The notes beneath the pieces are model-generated. The model did not search any database, was not told where the DNA came from, and saw nothing but the letters and a program-made list of their open reading frames with translations. DNA of 64,000 nt from positions 18,807,513 through 18,871,512 of the forward strand of contig CM057147.1 in assembly GCA_029964075.1 (NCBI GenBank), in the 5' to 3' direction. Position 1 is the stretch's first letter, and each line of letters starts with the position of its first letter. The position numbers and the translations under genes are program-made. This DNA comes from Patiria pectinifera. Lineage: Eukaryota; Echinodermata; Asteroidea; Valvatida; Asterinidae. Shown here piece after piece: positions 1-11,345 of the stretch.

Positions 1-740
1 CAACGTATGACATTCGCGCTCCGCTTTAATCCTCGAGGCAGATGTCCCTTCGCATTGTTACAACAGTTGACAAACTAACTTTATATAATTCATTTTCAAA
101 AATAAAATGCAAGACCATAATTATGCAGACGAAAATACATGGTTATCAAGGGAAGAACCGAAGAAACTTAAAAGACATACAAAAGCAAGAGTATATTTTA
201 AACCAATGAAAAAACCCTTATAATGTTAAAACATTTTGCTCAAATAACTCAGGGCGAGGGGAAAAGGGGCCAGGAATCGCCTGAGATTGCACCACAGAGC
301 ATGTAGAATCCAAAATTTCTCGGGCCCTTCAGCGGGCCCGGACCCCATGCCGTAAGACATTCGTGATCTGCGCTCGCATATAGTCCTCGGAGCAAATGCC
401 CCAACGCATCGCTGCAACAGTTTACAAACTAAGTCAATACAATTCCTTTTCCAAAAATAAAATGCAAGAAAACATCAAGACGAAAATACATGGTTTTCAA
501 CTTTGAAGTACACCAGTAACTTACAATTTGTAAAAGCAAGAGTATATTTAAAACAATCCTTATGGTCTAATAAAATTTTGCTCAAATAATTCAGGGGAAA
601 GGGGCCAGGAATCGCCTCAGATTGCAGCACAGAGCATCTAGAATCCAAAGTTTTTCGGGCTTCTTAAGCGGGCCCCAGACCCAGCGCCATAAGGGCTTCG
701 CGCCTTGCGCTCACATTAGTTGCTCCAAAGGTGTGTCCCT
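1..740. repeat. Tandem ~345-bp repeat block, first copy
   Basis: Two imperfect tandem units, about 40-385 and 385-720, share the order: AGATGTCCC or CAAATGCCC start, CAGTTKACAAACTAA, AAAATAAAATGCA, CGAAAATACATGG, GCAAGAGTAT, TTTTGCTCAAATA, GGGGCCAGGAATCGC, CACAGAGCAT, and a GGGCCC-rich end. The block lies just downstream of the last exon of transporter copy A. The same block, with one more unit, lies at 19556-20660 and a single unit lies at 9950-10400. The CACAGAGCAT-TAGAATCCA core also occurs in the elements at 49262 and 51178, so the unit appears related to that interspersed family. No coding potential is seen. Confidence 0.8.
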
Positions 741-772
741 CGTCTAAAGAAATCCTGGATCCGCGCCTGTAT

Positions 773-3032
773 TCAGACATCCACAGGTTGCTTGGGAGTT
801 TGTTCCATTGTGGATAGTGGCAGGTAGTCGATAGGAGCTTGAGTGGGACTCTCATTCTCTCCATCATCATTGCCCTTGACGCAAAGCTGGAAGCTTCTTC
901 CCTCTGTTATAAAAGAAAGTAAACAAGAAAAACGTGCTGTAGTTGAAAAATTGTAGCACATTTAGGAACTGTGGCACATTTAGGGTCTTTTCAGAAAGTA
1001 CATTCGATGAAAGTGGCGTTCCCCGTACTCTGTAATAAATATTTTTTTTTTTTTATTAAAAATTTTCAACTCGTACGTTTTCTTTAAACCAAAAAAACCT
1101 CTTTTCCCCCTTTTTTTTTAGAAGTCTCCAATTTTCTAAAAGTGTTTTTGATTTGTTTCGAGCACAGACTGATCCACTTGGAAAGCAGACTGGCTCGCGG
1201 TCCGCACATATTTTGATATTGATTATTGGGCGGGAACCAGTAATAATTCAGTAACTAGTTATTGGCTGATCTTTTGGGGATCGATTTCTCATTCACAAGT
1301 GAATAACTTTTGAAGTGTTCGAAAAATAGCAAGTTAGAAAAGGAATCTATTATTCGGGATGAAATAGCACGGGGAATGCCGCTTTCAAACCTCAGACCAA
1401 GCAAAGGATGCGAAAAAGTGATAGGAGAGTAAATGATTGTATGACTTACTGCCAAAGTTCTCTCCATCCTGAATGGTATCAGGCAGACTGTATCCCATGG
1501 TCTCTGGGAGCATTAGAGACAGGACTCCAGCAATGATGGCGCTTCCTCCAAAGACACAGAGAGGCAGTGGTTCCCAGTACTTGCCCAGGATCAAGATGAT
1601 AGGAGAGAGGATGCCACTAACACGAGCCACCATGGAAGATGTACCCATGCCGATGCTCCGAATGGTGGTTGGATAGATTTCAAGAGTGTAGATGTAGATG
1701 TGACCGAACGCTGCACTGATTGCCTAACAGGGCTACTGCAGCTCTGGCAGCTCCAAGAGGAATGAAGATTGTAATGAGGCAAAACACTCCACCAAAGATG
1801 TAGAAGGCAACCAGGGTAATGCGTCTGCCAAAACGGTCCATCATATACCAACAGAAAAGATAGCTGGGTATTTCTATGGCACCAGAGACAAAGGCAGCAA
1901 GGTAATCATCTACCCCCAAGGCAGAGGTACTCAGAGATAGTCCGTAATATACCATGTTGGCAACAAACCAGTCAACCCAAAGGATGAGAGTTTTTTTGCG
2001 GAGGTTGGGAGTGCGGATCAGATCAAGTTGGGTGACAGGGATGCGAGAAGACTGCTTCTTGTCTTCTTTGCTATCTTCACTCAGTTTGTCCAGTAAGTCT
2101 TCTGGAGCCTCGGTACCATTCACTTTAGCTATCTTTTCAATGCTTTTGGTAGCTTCTTTGTATCTGCCTTTTGTTATCAGCCAGCGAGGAGATTCAGGGA
2201 ACACAATGATCACAAGAAAAGTCAGGACGAAAGGGAGTGATATAGCTAACTGTAGGTGGCGCCATTCTCTCAGAAGGAATGCCAGAAGGGACAGAATCAT
2301 GTAACCTACAGCAAAGGCTAGAAATAGCACAGTTGTTGCACCTACACGATTTTTAGGACCAACTATTTCAGAAGCTAAGACATATATCATGAGATATTCA
2401 CCATATGCACAGGCTGCTGTAAAGAAGCGCATGGCAGCGTAGGCAGTAAAGTTGGGCACAAAAGATGTAACAGTCGATGAAATTGTGACAAGAATGACAG
2501 TTAAAATAAAGGTCTTTCTTCTACCAATCCAGTCGCCCACATAACCCCACACCAAGGAACCAACCAGCAATCCTGCAAACCAAACTGACTGGGCATAGGC
2601 AGGTAGATCCTGTCTGTCACAGACCAAGCTGAAATCTTCATTGATGGTGGACTTGTAGCGTGAGTGATCAAATTCCCAGCCAGCATCGCAGGAGATGACG
2701 TCCGTTGAATTAAAACTCATGTTTCTACCAACGTCTTCATCATTCATGACATACCGCTCACACGAGGAGTAGACTTTGTTTCCATCATCATCAATCTCAT
2801 AGGGAATACTGTAGCTCTTCTGCTCTTCCTGACACTCAGCCAGCTGGAGTTGGCTGCAGTTGATCATCTGGCTGGCTGGTACTGCACACCAGTGATCGGT
2901 GTTAGCAGCCAGGAACACCTGTCCTATGTAGTGAAATGCGGTTGGAATCTTAACCATAAACAAGGCAAACACCAGCAGTTTTTGGTACTTGCCAAAAGAC
3001 CCGATATGATGCAAAATGTTCTCGTAATGCAT
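773..3032 (-). pseudogene. SLC22-type transporter copy A, frameshifted
   Basis: Exons are complement(1450..3032) and complement(773..903), with a phase-1 GT-AG intron. The copy is nearly identical to copy D, but exon 1 lacks 8 bases near 1720. D reads TTGCAAATTTGCC there and A reads TTGCC, a deletion between two TTGC direct repeats. Translation leaves the frame after residue ~437 in the C-terminal third and stops at 1680, so the last two membrane segments and the tail are lost. Upstream of the break all SLC22 landmarks are present: the Cys-rich glycosylated loop, GDWIGRRK, SPRWLITKGRYKEA and DRFGRR. The last exon is intact and ends in PVDV. It could be a real null copy, an allele placed beside its partner by the assembler, or a consensus error. 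Confidence 0.8.
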
Positions 3033-5140
3033 GTTAAATTCTTCAGAACTTGATCAGTGTGTCAGCATGAAAAGTATGTGCTGAGCTGTTCCATATGGAA
3101 GGGTGTGTCTCTTTACCAACCACCGTCCTTTTAACCTAGAGATGAATCCATCAATGTTACTCAAGCATAAAGTAGTCAAGCACTGTAGTCTGCATTAGCA
3201 TTGGAAGTACAAAGACTTGTATGGCATTGCCGAACCGATAGTGTTACATTATTTTCGGTGTATATAATCCCGCAAGCACAAAGTAGTTTAGCACTGTTTT
3301 CTGCATTAATTAGCATTGGAAGTACAAAGATATAGAAATACACATATATTATGACTTTTGTGACCTCGCAAACAGCTGGGGTTTTTGTGTCACTCAATTC
3401 TGTAGGACTGCATAACGGTATGCCCGTACATTGTATATGCTCAGGTTTTTCAAATTGCTATCATTTCCCAAGTACCCAACTGAATTCCATAAAACTTGGA
3501 CACAAGGGTCACTGAGTGTCGAAGATAATGTTGGATTTATTTCAGGTGAAAGGTCGAATATAAACGGTCAGCTGATAGGTCAATAATTGATTAAGGGGGT
3601 ATTCTCTAGGCACCCTGCCAAATGCAACAGAATGCAGTGCCAGCCTCGGTACCAAGTACCTACCCTGCCAAATGCAACGGAATGCAGGCATGGAATGCAT
3701 GCAGATCAGAAGACTGCTAAATGCAACAACTTGCAACAACGTTTTTACTACTGGTGCATTCTGTGGCATTTAGCAGGGTTAGGGTGAATTCATAGAAGTT
3801 TAGGTTAAATTTTGGGAGAAAGTTTTTAACATATTGTACATGCTGTGATGGATTCTGATGCAACTTTGAAGCAGTGAGCCTTGGGTGGCAAGAGACAATT
3901 CTTCTTCGGGATGTTGAGGTCAAAGGTCATGTTGGGGACATTAGGGATCATTGTTAAAATTTAAATGCACCTTTGTCTACCTCATTTATTTTGATGTAAC
4001 TTTGATTAGGGACTGCAGACAAAGGCGATATCACTTGTAGTTTGTGCATTCATTTTGGTGAAAAACCTTTTATTGTCAGAAAAATGGTGTTTATAATATT
4101 GATTGAAAATGTAAAGACCTTCAACTCCCATTAAAAAATACTAAAATTCTTTATTTGTTCCCATTTTTTAAATATAATTGTTCAGCAGCAACATATTGGC
4201 ATTCTGGAAAAATATATAGAAATATTAATTAGTGACAATTCTTTAAAAAACTTCTTTTTGTCTGTTAACATTTTGATCAGTTCATATCATCAAACATTTA
4301 TTTAATCATTTTGAAATTACCCATAACCACAACCATCATGTTTTCATTAACTAAAACTAAAGAACAGAAAAATGAACCTTTCCACAAATGTTTGTTTGTC
4401 CCTTAAACTCTGTACATATGTAGTATAAACTTCCGTTAACTGTGCTATTTTGGAATTTCATCCCGAAATATTGATTTCTTTTCCGAATTTTTTTTCTCTA
4501 TTAGCTGTACGAATGTTTTTCATTACTGGATGAGGCATTGACTGGAAAAGTTGACGCATGTTTATTTATTGAATTATATTTCTTCACAAATTTTGAATCA
4601 TTTGCAGCCAGACAATAATTCCATTCTTGCAGGGTAGACTGGTGCTGCCCGGGAATCAGTATCAGTAATGTATGGACTGGGAGCCAGTCTGCTTGCAAAG
4701 CAGATCTGTTTGTGCCCAAAATAAAAACCATTTGTTTTTTCCTCTAAAGGTTGCAGACGTCCAACAAAGAAATGTATTAAGGGTTTTGTTGAGGTTGAAT
4801 TAATACGTACAAGTTGGAAATTTATTAAGAGAAAACTCTTGAGTTTTCTCAAGAACATTGGGCATGCACTTGTAAAGCAATACAAACCATAAAATTCTTT
4901 TCCAATATATGTTGGTTTAATTATTTTGATGTTGGCTTTAGCCACAAAGTTATAAATACATAATGATCTCATCTAAGAAATTCAGCTTGAGCCTTTTTAC
5001 AGTATGTATATATTTTGCTTGACGCTTGGAAACATCTAGACTAGAGTTATAAATCAGACTATTTTTTTAGAAAATAACCAGCAAACTACAGGTTACATAT
5101 CTTTTTTAAAATAACATGTTTGTTTGGAGAAAAAAAAAAC
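3033..5140. other. Spacer between transporter copies A and B
   Basis: The non-coding spacer is shared with copies D to F. From A's start codon outward it holds the promoter-proximal region (3033-3150), a duplicated ~110-bp segment (3165 and 3275), a CCCTGC inverted-repeat element (3613-3778), an AT-rich stretch and a Gln/Lys-free pseudo-reading region at 4500-4970. Up to about 4800 it is almost identical to 22945-24700. After that it diverges clearly. A perfect 22-base palindrome made of two 10-base arms lies at about 4829-4850. Confidence 0.7.
3613..3778. mobile_element. CCCTGC-type MITE, 166 bp
   Basis: The element starts CCCTGCCAAATGCAACAGA and ends TGTGGCATTTAGCAGGG; the ends are imperfect inverted repeats. 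Copies sit at the same place in other spacers: 17048-17208, 23525-23690, 28525-28690, and a left-truncated one at 11351-11504. The matching site upstream of copy B (about 8472) lacks it and reads GATTAATTC, where filled sites read GATTAA-element-GAATTC. It is a non-autonomous DNA element with no coding capacity. The family is not identified. Confidence 0.7.
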
Positions 5141-5144
5141 TATG

Positions 5145-5517
5145 CAGGGTGAGTATAAAAGAATAAAACCCAAATGTTGGGACCATTGTTTAAGTGAACT
5201 TCTCCAGGTAGCACTTTCAAAATCTAGCATGTGAAAGGCTAATTCACAAGGTTTCTTTTAGTACAAGAATCATTCAAATGACTCATGTAATTTTCAAGTT
5301 ACGGAATTGTAAACACAACCACTGTTTTAAAGTTCTGTCCATGGATCACAAATAGGTAAGTTTTCTGTCAGCAAAACAAAAACAAAGCACAAATGTGTTA
5401 ATTGTTTTTGTTTTGTTGAAAGAATGCACAGATTTTGAAAGTGCTACATGCATAACTTCACTAAAACAATAGTCCCAAGTCCCGACATTAAGGTTTCAGT
5501 TTATTTCACTCACCCTG
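5145..5517. mobile_element. Palindromic CAGGGTGAGT MITE, 373 bp
   Basis: The element has inverted ends CAGGGTGAGT and ACTCACCCTG, and most of its body folds back on itself around the centre. TATG and TATA flank it, compatible with a TA-containing target duplication as in Tc1/mariner-like elements, though the family is inferred. It lies just downstream of transporter copy B's last exon. Related 476-bp copies occupy the same place next to C1 (12867-13342), E (25060-25535) and F (30056-30531). Confidence 0.7.
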
Positions 5518-5651
5518 TATAAGCAAGCTACACAGAATCACAACTTAAAACCCCCTTTTAAAAATATCCAAAATAATTTTTTTAAAATAGTAAAAATGCA
5601 TACACCAACCATATATGTATCAAGTTAAAACAACACAATATTTTAAACCAT

Positions 5652-7915
5652 TCAGACATCCACAGTTTGTTGGGGAGTTTGATCCATTGTGGATAGTGGC
5701 AGGTAGTCGATAGGAGCTTGAGTGGGACTCTCATTCTCTCCATCACCATTGCCCTTGACGCAAAGCTGGAAGCTTCTTCCCTCTGTAATACCAGAAAGTA
5801 AACAAGACAAACGTGCTGTAGTTGAAAAATTGTAGCACATTTAGGAACTGTGGCGTATTTATTGTCTTTTCAGAAAGTACAGTCGATGAAAGTTGTGTTT
5901 CCCCCCCAATTCTTTTTATAATTAATAATTTTCAACTCGTACGTTTTATTGCAACCAAAAAAAACCTCTTTTCCCCTTTTTTTTAGAAGTCTCCAAACCT
6001 CTGAAAGTGTTTCGATTTATTTCGGGCACAGACGTATCCACTTTGCGAGCAGACTCTGACTGGCTCGTGGTCCGCACATATTTGCTATTGATTGTTGGGC
6101 GGGAACCAGTGATAATTCAGTAACTAATTATATTGGCTGATCTTTTGGGGGTCGATATCTCATTCACAAGTGAATAACTTTTGAAGTGCTAGAAACATAG
6201 CGATTTAGAAAAGGAATCTATTATTTGGGATGAAATAGCATGGGGAATGCCGCTTTCAAATCTCAGCCGAAGCAAAGGATGAGAAAAAGTGATAGGAGCT
6301 AGAGTAAATGATTGTGTGACTTACTGCCGAAGTTCTCTCCATCCTGAATGGTATCAGGCAGACTGTATCCCATGGTCTCTGGGAGCATCAGAGACAGGAC
6401 GCCAGCAATGATGGCGCTTCCTCCAAAGACACAGAGAGGCAGTGGTTCCCAGTACTTGCCCAGGATCAAGATGATAGGACAGAGGATGCCACTAACACGA
6501 GCCACCATGGAAGATGTACCCATGCCGACACTCCGGATGATGGTTGGATAGATTTCAAGGGAGTAGATGTAGATGTGACCGAACGCTGCAGTGATTGCAA
6601 ATTTGCCCAACATGGCAACTGCAGCTCTGGCAGCTCCAAGAGGAATGAAGATTGTAATGAGGCAAAACACTCCACCAAAGATGTAGAAGGCAACTAGGGT
6701 AATGCGTCTGCCAAAACGGTCCATCACGTACCAACAGAAAAGATTACTAGGTATCTCTATGGCGCCAGAGACAAAGGCAGCAAGGTAATCATCTACCCCC
6801 AAGGCAGAGGTACTCAGAGATAGTCCATAATACACCATATTGACAACAAACCAGTCAACCCAAAGGATGAGAGTTTTCTTGCGGAGGTTGGGAGTGCGGA
6901 TCAGATCAAGTTGGGTGACAGGGATGCGAGACGGCTGCTTCTTGTCTTCTTTGCTGTCTTCACTCAGTTTGTCCAGTAAGTCTTCTGGAGCCTCGGTACC
7001 ATTCACTTTAGCTATCTTTTCAATGATTTTTGTAGCTTCTTTGTATCTGCCTTTTGTTATCAGCCAGCGAGGAGATTCAGGGAACACAATGATCACAAGA
7101 AAAGCCAGGACGAAGGGGAGTGATATAGCTAACTGTAGGTGGCGCCATTCTCTCAGAAGGAATGCCAGTAGGGACAAAAGCATGTAACCTACAGCAAAGG
7201 CTAGAAATAGCACAGTTGTTGTACCTACACGATTTTTAGGACCAACTATTTCAGAAGCTAAGACATATATCATGAGATTTCCACCACAAGCACAGGCTGC
7301 TGTAATGAAGCGCATGGCAGTGTAGGCAGTAAAGTTGGGCACAAAAGATGTAACAGTCGATGAAATTGTGACAAGAATGACAGTTAAAATGAAGGTCTTT
7401 CTTCTACCAATCCAGTCGCCCACAGAACCCCACACCAAGGAACCAACCAGAAATCCTGCAAACCAAACTGACTGGGCATAGGCAGGTAGATCCTGTCTGT
7501 CACAGACCAAGCTGAAATCTTCATTGATGGTGGACTTGTAGCGTGAGTGATCAAATGCCCAGCCAGCATCGCAGGAGATGACGTCCGTTGAATTCAAACT
7601 CATGTTTCTACCAACGTCTTCATCGTTCATGGCATATCGCTCACACGAGGAGTAGACTTTGTTTCCATCATCATCAATCTCATAGGGAATACTGTAGCTC
7701 TTCTGCTCTTCCTGACACTCAGCCAGCTGGAGTTGGCTGCAGTTGATCATCTGGCTGGCTGGTACTGCACACCAGTGATCGGTGTTAGCAGCCAGGAACA
7801 CCTGCCCGAAGAAGTGAAACGGAGGTGGAATAATAACCAAAAACAAGGCAAACACCAGCAGTTTCTGGTACTTGCCAAAAGGCCCGATATGATTCAAAAT
7901 GTCCTCGTAATGCAT
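5652..7915 (-). CDS. SLC22-family transporter, copy B (573 aa)
   Basis: The coding sequence is complement(join(5652..5782, 6325..7915)). The donor GTAAGT follows GAGAACTTTGGCA and the acceptor is AACAG or ATTACAG before AGGGAAG, phase 1. The protein is a predicted 12-helix plasma-membrane solute carrier of the major facilitator superfamily. It has the SLC22 start MHYEDILNHIGPFGKYQ, a large extracellular loop (about 42-145) with paired cysteines and NCS, NMS and NST sequons, GDWIGRRK after helix 2, SEIVGPKNR, SPRWLITKGRYKEA after helix 6, DRFGRR between helices 8 and 9, and LPETMGYSLPDTI at the end. The tail ends TVDV, a possible class II PDZ ligand. Exon 1 matches copy E through the middle, but its last third (TIIRSVG, SSMVARVSG) differs from E, F and C1, suggesting gene conversion. 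The substrate is unknown. Confidence 0.9.
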
Positions 7916-8640
7916 GTTGAATTCTTCAGTACTTGATCAGTGTGTCAGCATGAAAAGTATGAGCTGAGCTGTTGCATATGGAAGGGTGTGCTCCCTTTAC
8001 CAACCACCGTCCTTTTAACCTAGAGATGAATCCATCAGTGTTACTCAAGCATAAAGTAGTCAAGCACTGTAGTCTGCATTAGCATTGGAAGTACAAAGAC
8101 CTGTATGGCATTGCCGAACCGATAGTAATACATTGTCGTCGGTGTATATAATCCCGCAATCACAAAGTAGTCTAGCACTGTTTTCTGCATTAATTAGCAT
8201 TGGAAGTACAAAGATATAGAAATACACATATATTATAACTTTTGTGACCTCGCAAACAGGTGGGGTTTTTGTGTCACTCAATTCTGTAGAACTGCATAAC
8301 GGTATGCCCGTACATTGTACATGTTCAGGTTTTTCAAATTGCTATCATTTCCCAAGCACCCAACTGAATTCCATAAAACTTGGACTCAAGGGTCACTGAG
8401 TGTCAAAGATAATGTTGGGTATTTTTCAGGTGAAAGGTCGTGTGTCAAAGGTCAGCTGAGGTCAATAATTGATTAATTCAAAGAAGTTTAGGTTAAATTT
8501 TTGGAGAAAGTTTTTAACATTGTACATGCTGTGATGGATTTTGATGAAACTTTGAAGCAGTGAGCATTGGGTGGCAAGAGACAATTCTTCTCTGGGAGGT
8601 TGAGGTCAGAGGTCATGTAGGGGACATTAGAGATCATTGT
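7916..8640. other. Upstream spacer of copy B
   Basis: This is the conserved upstream region found before every copy: a TTTTAAC box on the + strand about 95 bases from the ATG, then the duplicated ~110-bp segment with GCATTGGAAGTACAAAGA twice. It lacks the CCCTGC element present at this site in A, C2, D and E. Homology with the A/D/E/F spacers ends near 8640, and the sequence then matches the region upstream of C2. Confidence 0.7.
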
Positions 8641-9475
8641 CATTTGCTTGCATCCTCGCTGCGATTGTTAAATTAATTAAATAGTTTTGGTCGCTGTAAA
8701 GTCTCCTATGGGAGCGCATATAATGTGACAGGCCCTTTTGTTCTTAAGGCCAAAACAGTAAGCAGGTATTGCCAAAAGGCAAGATTTAGCACTCGAGACG
8801 TGCTCTGGCAAGTTAGATGGAACGCAGTGTGTTACTTTTTGAAGTTCAAGCGAGGAAAATTTGATCGTACAGTCGTTTTCCCATTCCGGATAGCAAACAT
8901 CATTCAGGCTGTTTTCGGATCAACTGATCCACAAATTCAAGTGACATTGATTAAAAAGTTTACCTTGAGTGATGGAGATACTACAAAATCATTTTTCCAA
9001 ATTTAAGCTCTTTTAATTTTGATTTTGCGACATCAAAAGTACTGATGCCACTTTTCCTATTTCTGGATCAGTTTAATTAGTTCTGAATCGATCAAAAACT
9101 GCTTTGCTCGAAAAACAAAATCACCGAGAAAATCAATTTTCTGGTCAAGTATTATTTAATTTTTCGAAAAACAGTTCATTCAAGAGAATTCCAGCAAATA
9201 TTAATAAGAGGATTCACGTAAATGATTTTTAAACTTTTGTCTGCAGCGGGACGGCACGAACACGCACAGACCGAAACCTTTGACCCATCACAGAATACGT
9301 CACATAAAAGCAATTAATGTGTGTGCAGTTCCTACTTGCACGCGCTATCCGGAACAAGGCAAAAACATACCGTCATTCGTTGGCAAATTTTCAAATATTA
9401 GAGACTCTACAACTTATTTGATTCAACAAACATTCGATGCAAGAGTTTATACGACTGCAGAGTACGAACAAAATA
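8641..9475. repeat. Segment shared by the B and C2 upstream regions
   Basis: This ~830-bp stretch matches 17385-18196 with moderate divergence and small indels. Shared landmarks are GCATCCTCGCT, GACAGGCCCTTTTGTTCTTA, GATTTAGCACTCGA, GTGATGGAGATACTACAAAA and TCGTTGGCAAATTTTCAAA. The open frames in it (for example 8725-9006) are not kept between the two copies, so it is treated as non-coding. It shows that B and C2 descend from one unit. Confidence 0.65.
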
Positions 9476-9949
9476 TTCAATATCACACGGTCCGAGTGTT
9501 GTACCGAGGAGATTTTTTGTGTGTGGCTTTTCCGCAACTTTGCAGAAAAGCCTGTATTTTTTTACATAACTAAATGACGAAGCCACCTTCAAAATGTGTC
9601 GTACCATGTGGGAATTGCAATCATGGCGCCAAAAGGCAAGATGACCATTTTTCGTAAGAGACCAGTTGCATGTATAGGAACTGTGATGATTGTGTTATAC
9701 AATTTGTCTTGCTGCACCGATGGTTTATTTACAAATACATGTACATGCATAGGCCCTATTCATTGAAATTGAAAATGGACTGAATTAAAACCTAGGACAT
9801 TTCTGTAAAATGTTTGGGCAATTACATTATGCATGCATGAGATTAGTCATGAGATAAATCTGAGCTGTGAATTTACAATGTGCATGGAGGCCTAATTGCT
9901 CCTCTGTTTTAATTTGATTGAATTACACTAATTTGAAACTTGAATTCAA
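9476..9949. other. Non-coding stretch, nothing recognised
   Basis: AT-rich unique sequence, with ACATGTACATGCAT near 9740. I see no conserved frame, RNA gene or clear repeat. Confidence 0.5.
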
Positions 9950-10400
9950 TTTACATGTTCAAGCAGTTTGTTCTTATTGATAAACTGAACATTTCAACTT
10001 GAAACAAAACATTAGAAAGCAAAGCATCCTTGCAACAGTTTACAAAGTCTATAGAATTCCTTTTCAAAAATAAAATGCACAAAAATAATTATGCAGACGA
10101 AAATACATGGCTATCAAGTGTGATACAGAAGAAACTTAAAAAGGCTTGCAAAAGCAAGAGTATTTTTAAACCAATAAAATAAATCTTATAATCTTGAAAC
10201 ATTTTGCTCAAATAACTCAGGGAAAGAGGGCCAGGAATCGCTTCGGATTTCACCACAGAGCATTTAGAATCCAAAGTTTCCTGGGGCCCTTAAGCAGGCC
10301 CCGGACCACACAACGTATGACATTCGCGCTCCGCTTTAGTCCTCGAGGCAGATGTCCCTTCGCATTGTCGCAACAGTTGACAAACTAACTCTATATAATT
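9950..10400. repeat. Single unit of the ~345-bp repeat
   Basis: Begins AACTTGAATTCAATTTACA like 19556 and runs through AAAATAAAATGCAC, CGAAAATACATGG, CAGGAATCGCTTC and CACAGAGCAT to the AACGTATGACATTCGCGCT motif found at 3 and 19907. It joins directly to the CAAGGC minisatellite. Confidence 0.75.
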
Positions 10401-10412
10401 CACCAGTGTTGG

Positions 10413-10575
10413 AGCAAAGGCTTTGACCCTCAAGGCCAAGGCCAAGGCTTTGACCCTCAAGCCTCAAGGCCAAGGCTTAACCCTCAAGGCCAAGGCCAAA
10501 AAAAAAACGGTTTCGTTTTTTGTGGGGGGGGGGGGGCATGGCCCCTTTTGGCCCCCCTGGATCCGCCCTTATAAT
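10413..10575. repeat. CAAGGC minisatellite plus GGATCCGCCC fragment
   Basis: A run of CAAGGC hexamers mixed with TTTGACCCT and TTAACCCT (10413-10500) is followed by poly-A, a G-run, GGCATGGCCCC and GGATCCGCCC. The second part matches the end of the dispersed element at 51361-51420. The minisatellite resumes at 11190-11345 after ~600 bp of other sequence. Confidence 0.75.
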
Positions 10576-11189
10576 CACGAATTGCTCGTTACGAAGAACA
10601 ACGTTTCTTTAATTGCAATCAACATGCTCGCATAGGCCTACACCGTTTTATGACTGCACTGTATCTATTAAAGTATAAGTTCATGTCTTCAATATGGTTT
10701 AACTAGACAAAATAATGATTTACTTCTATATTGACACACAATTCTCCCAAGTGTATCAAAAGGGGGATCCAAGTAACTGATTTGGGAAATTTTTTATTTG
10801 CTGGCCCAACATGGTCAGAAATATCAGCATTATCTAAAACAGATACATGCATATCTTTAGCATTTATCAGGGAGACATATACAACCAATCAGATCTATTC
10901 CATAGTTATATGCGCCTTGAGCGTCTTTTTTAGACGGATTTTGGCGCTATATAAATGTTCTCTATTATTATTATTATATGCAATTAAAGTGATCATCTCA
11001 TTAGCCCCACAAGTGTACGGAATATTTTTGCAGCAAATCTACTACAATGGTAACAAAATGTGATGCTACAAAAGTGGAAGTGTGCCCAACACACAAATCT
11101 ATAGGGTGCTTCCCTCCTCCATGGTAATACGATTAAAATGGTAACAGCAAAATTTCGAACAGATTTATCTGGAAAATGCACAAATCTAT
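10576..11189. other. Non-coding stretch with a SINE-like tail
   Basis: Mostly unique AT-rich sequence. At 10911-10978 GCGCCTTGAGC, GGCGCTATATAAAT and an ATT repeat resemble the 3' end of the tRNA-type SINE at 54114-54485. I see nothing else in it. Confidence 0.5.
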
Positions 11190-11345
11190 GGGCCTTGAAG
11201 AGCCTTGACTCAAAATTGCAAGGCCCTGAACCCTCAAGGCCAAGGCCAAGGCCAAGGCTTTTGCCCTCAAGCCTCGAGGCCAAGGCCAAGGCCCTAAAAT
11301 CCAGCCTTAAGGCACCCTTAAGGCCAAGGCCCAGCATCAAGGCAC
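11190..11345. repeat. CAAGGC minisatellite, second block
   Basis: Many CAAGGC units with CCTTGA and CCTTAAGG variants, ending GCATCAAGGCACTACAT. It abuts the inside of a truncated CCCTGC element at 11351, so the minisatellite edge marks a breakpoint in the transporter unit. Confidence 0.75.

Noticed and set aside
1954-2304. Plus-strand frames of 60-116 codons repeated in every transporter copy (for example 1954-2304, 6840-7187, 26870-27217)
   Set aside because: They are antisense shadows of exon 1 of the transporters; their conservation follows the minus-strand gene.
4501-4972. Frames conserved in the spacers (124 and 103 codons near 4598, 24573, 29506)
   Set aside because: Their ends shift between copies through indels, and they match the intron repeat in reverse; they reflect repeat similarity, not a protein.
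8725-9006. 93-codon plus-strand frame as a gene
   Set aside because: The matching segment at 17460-17740 carries indels and does not keep the frame; no domain is recognised.
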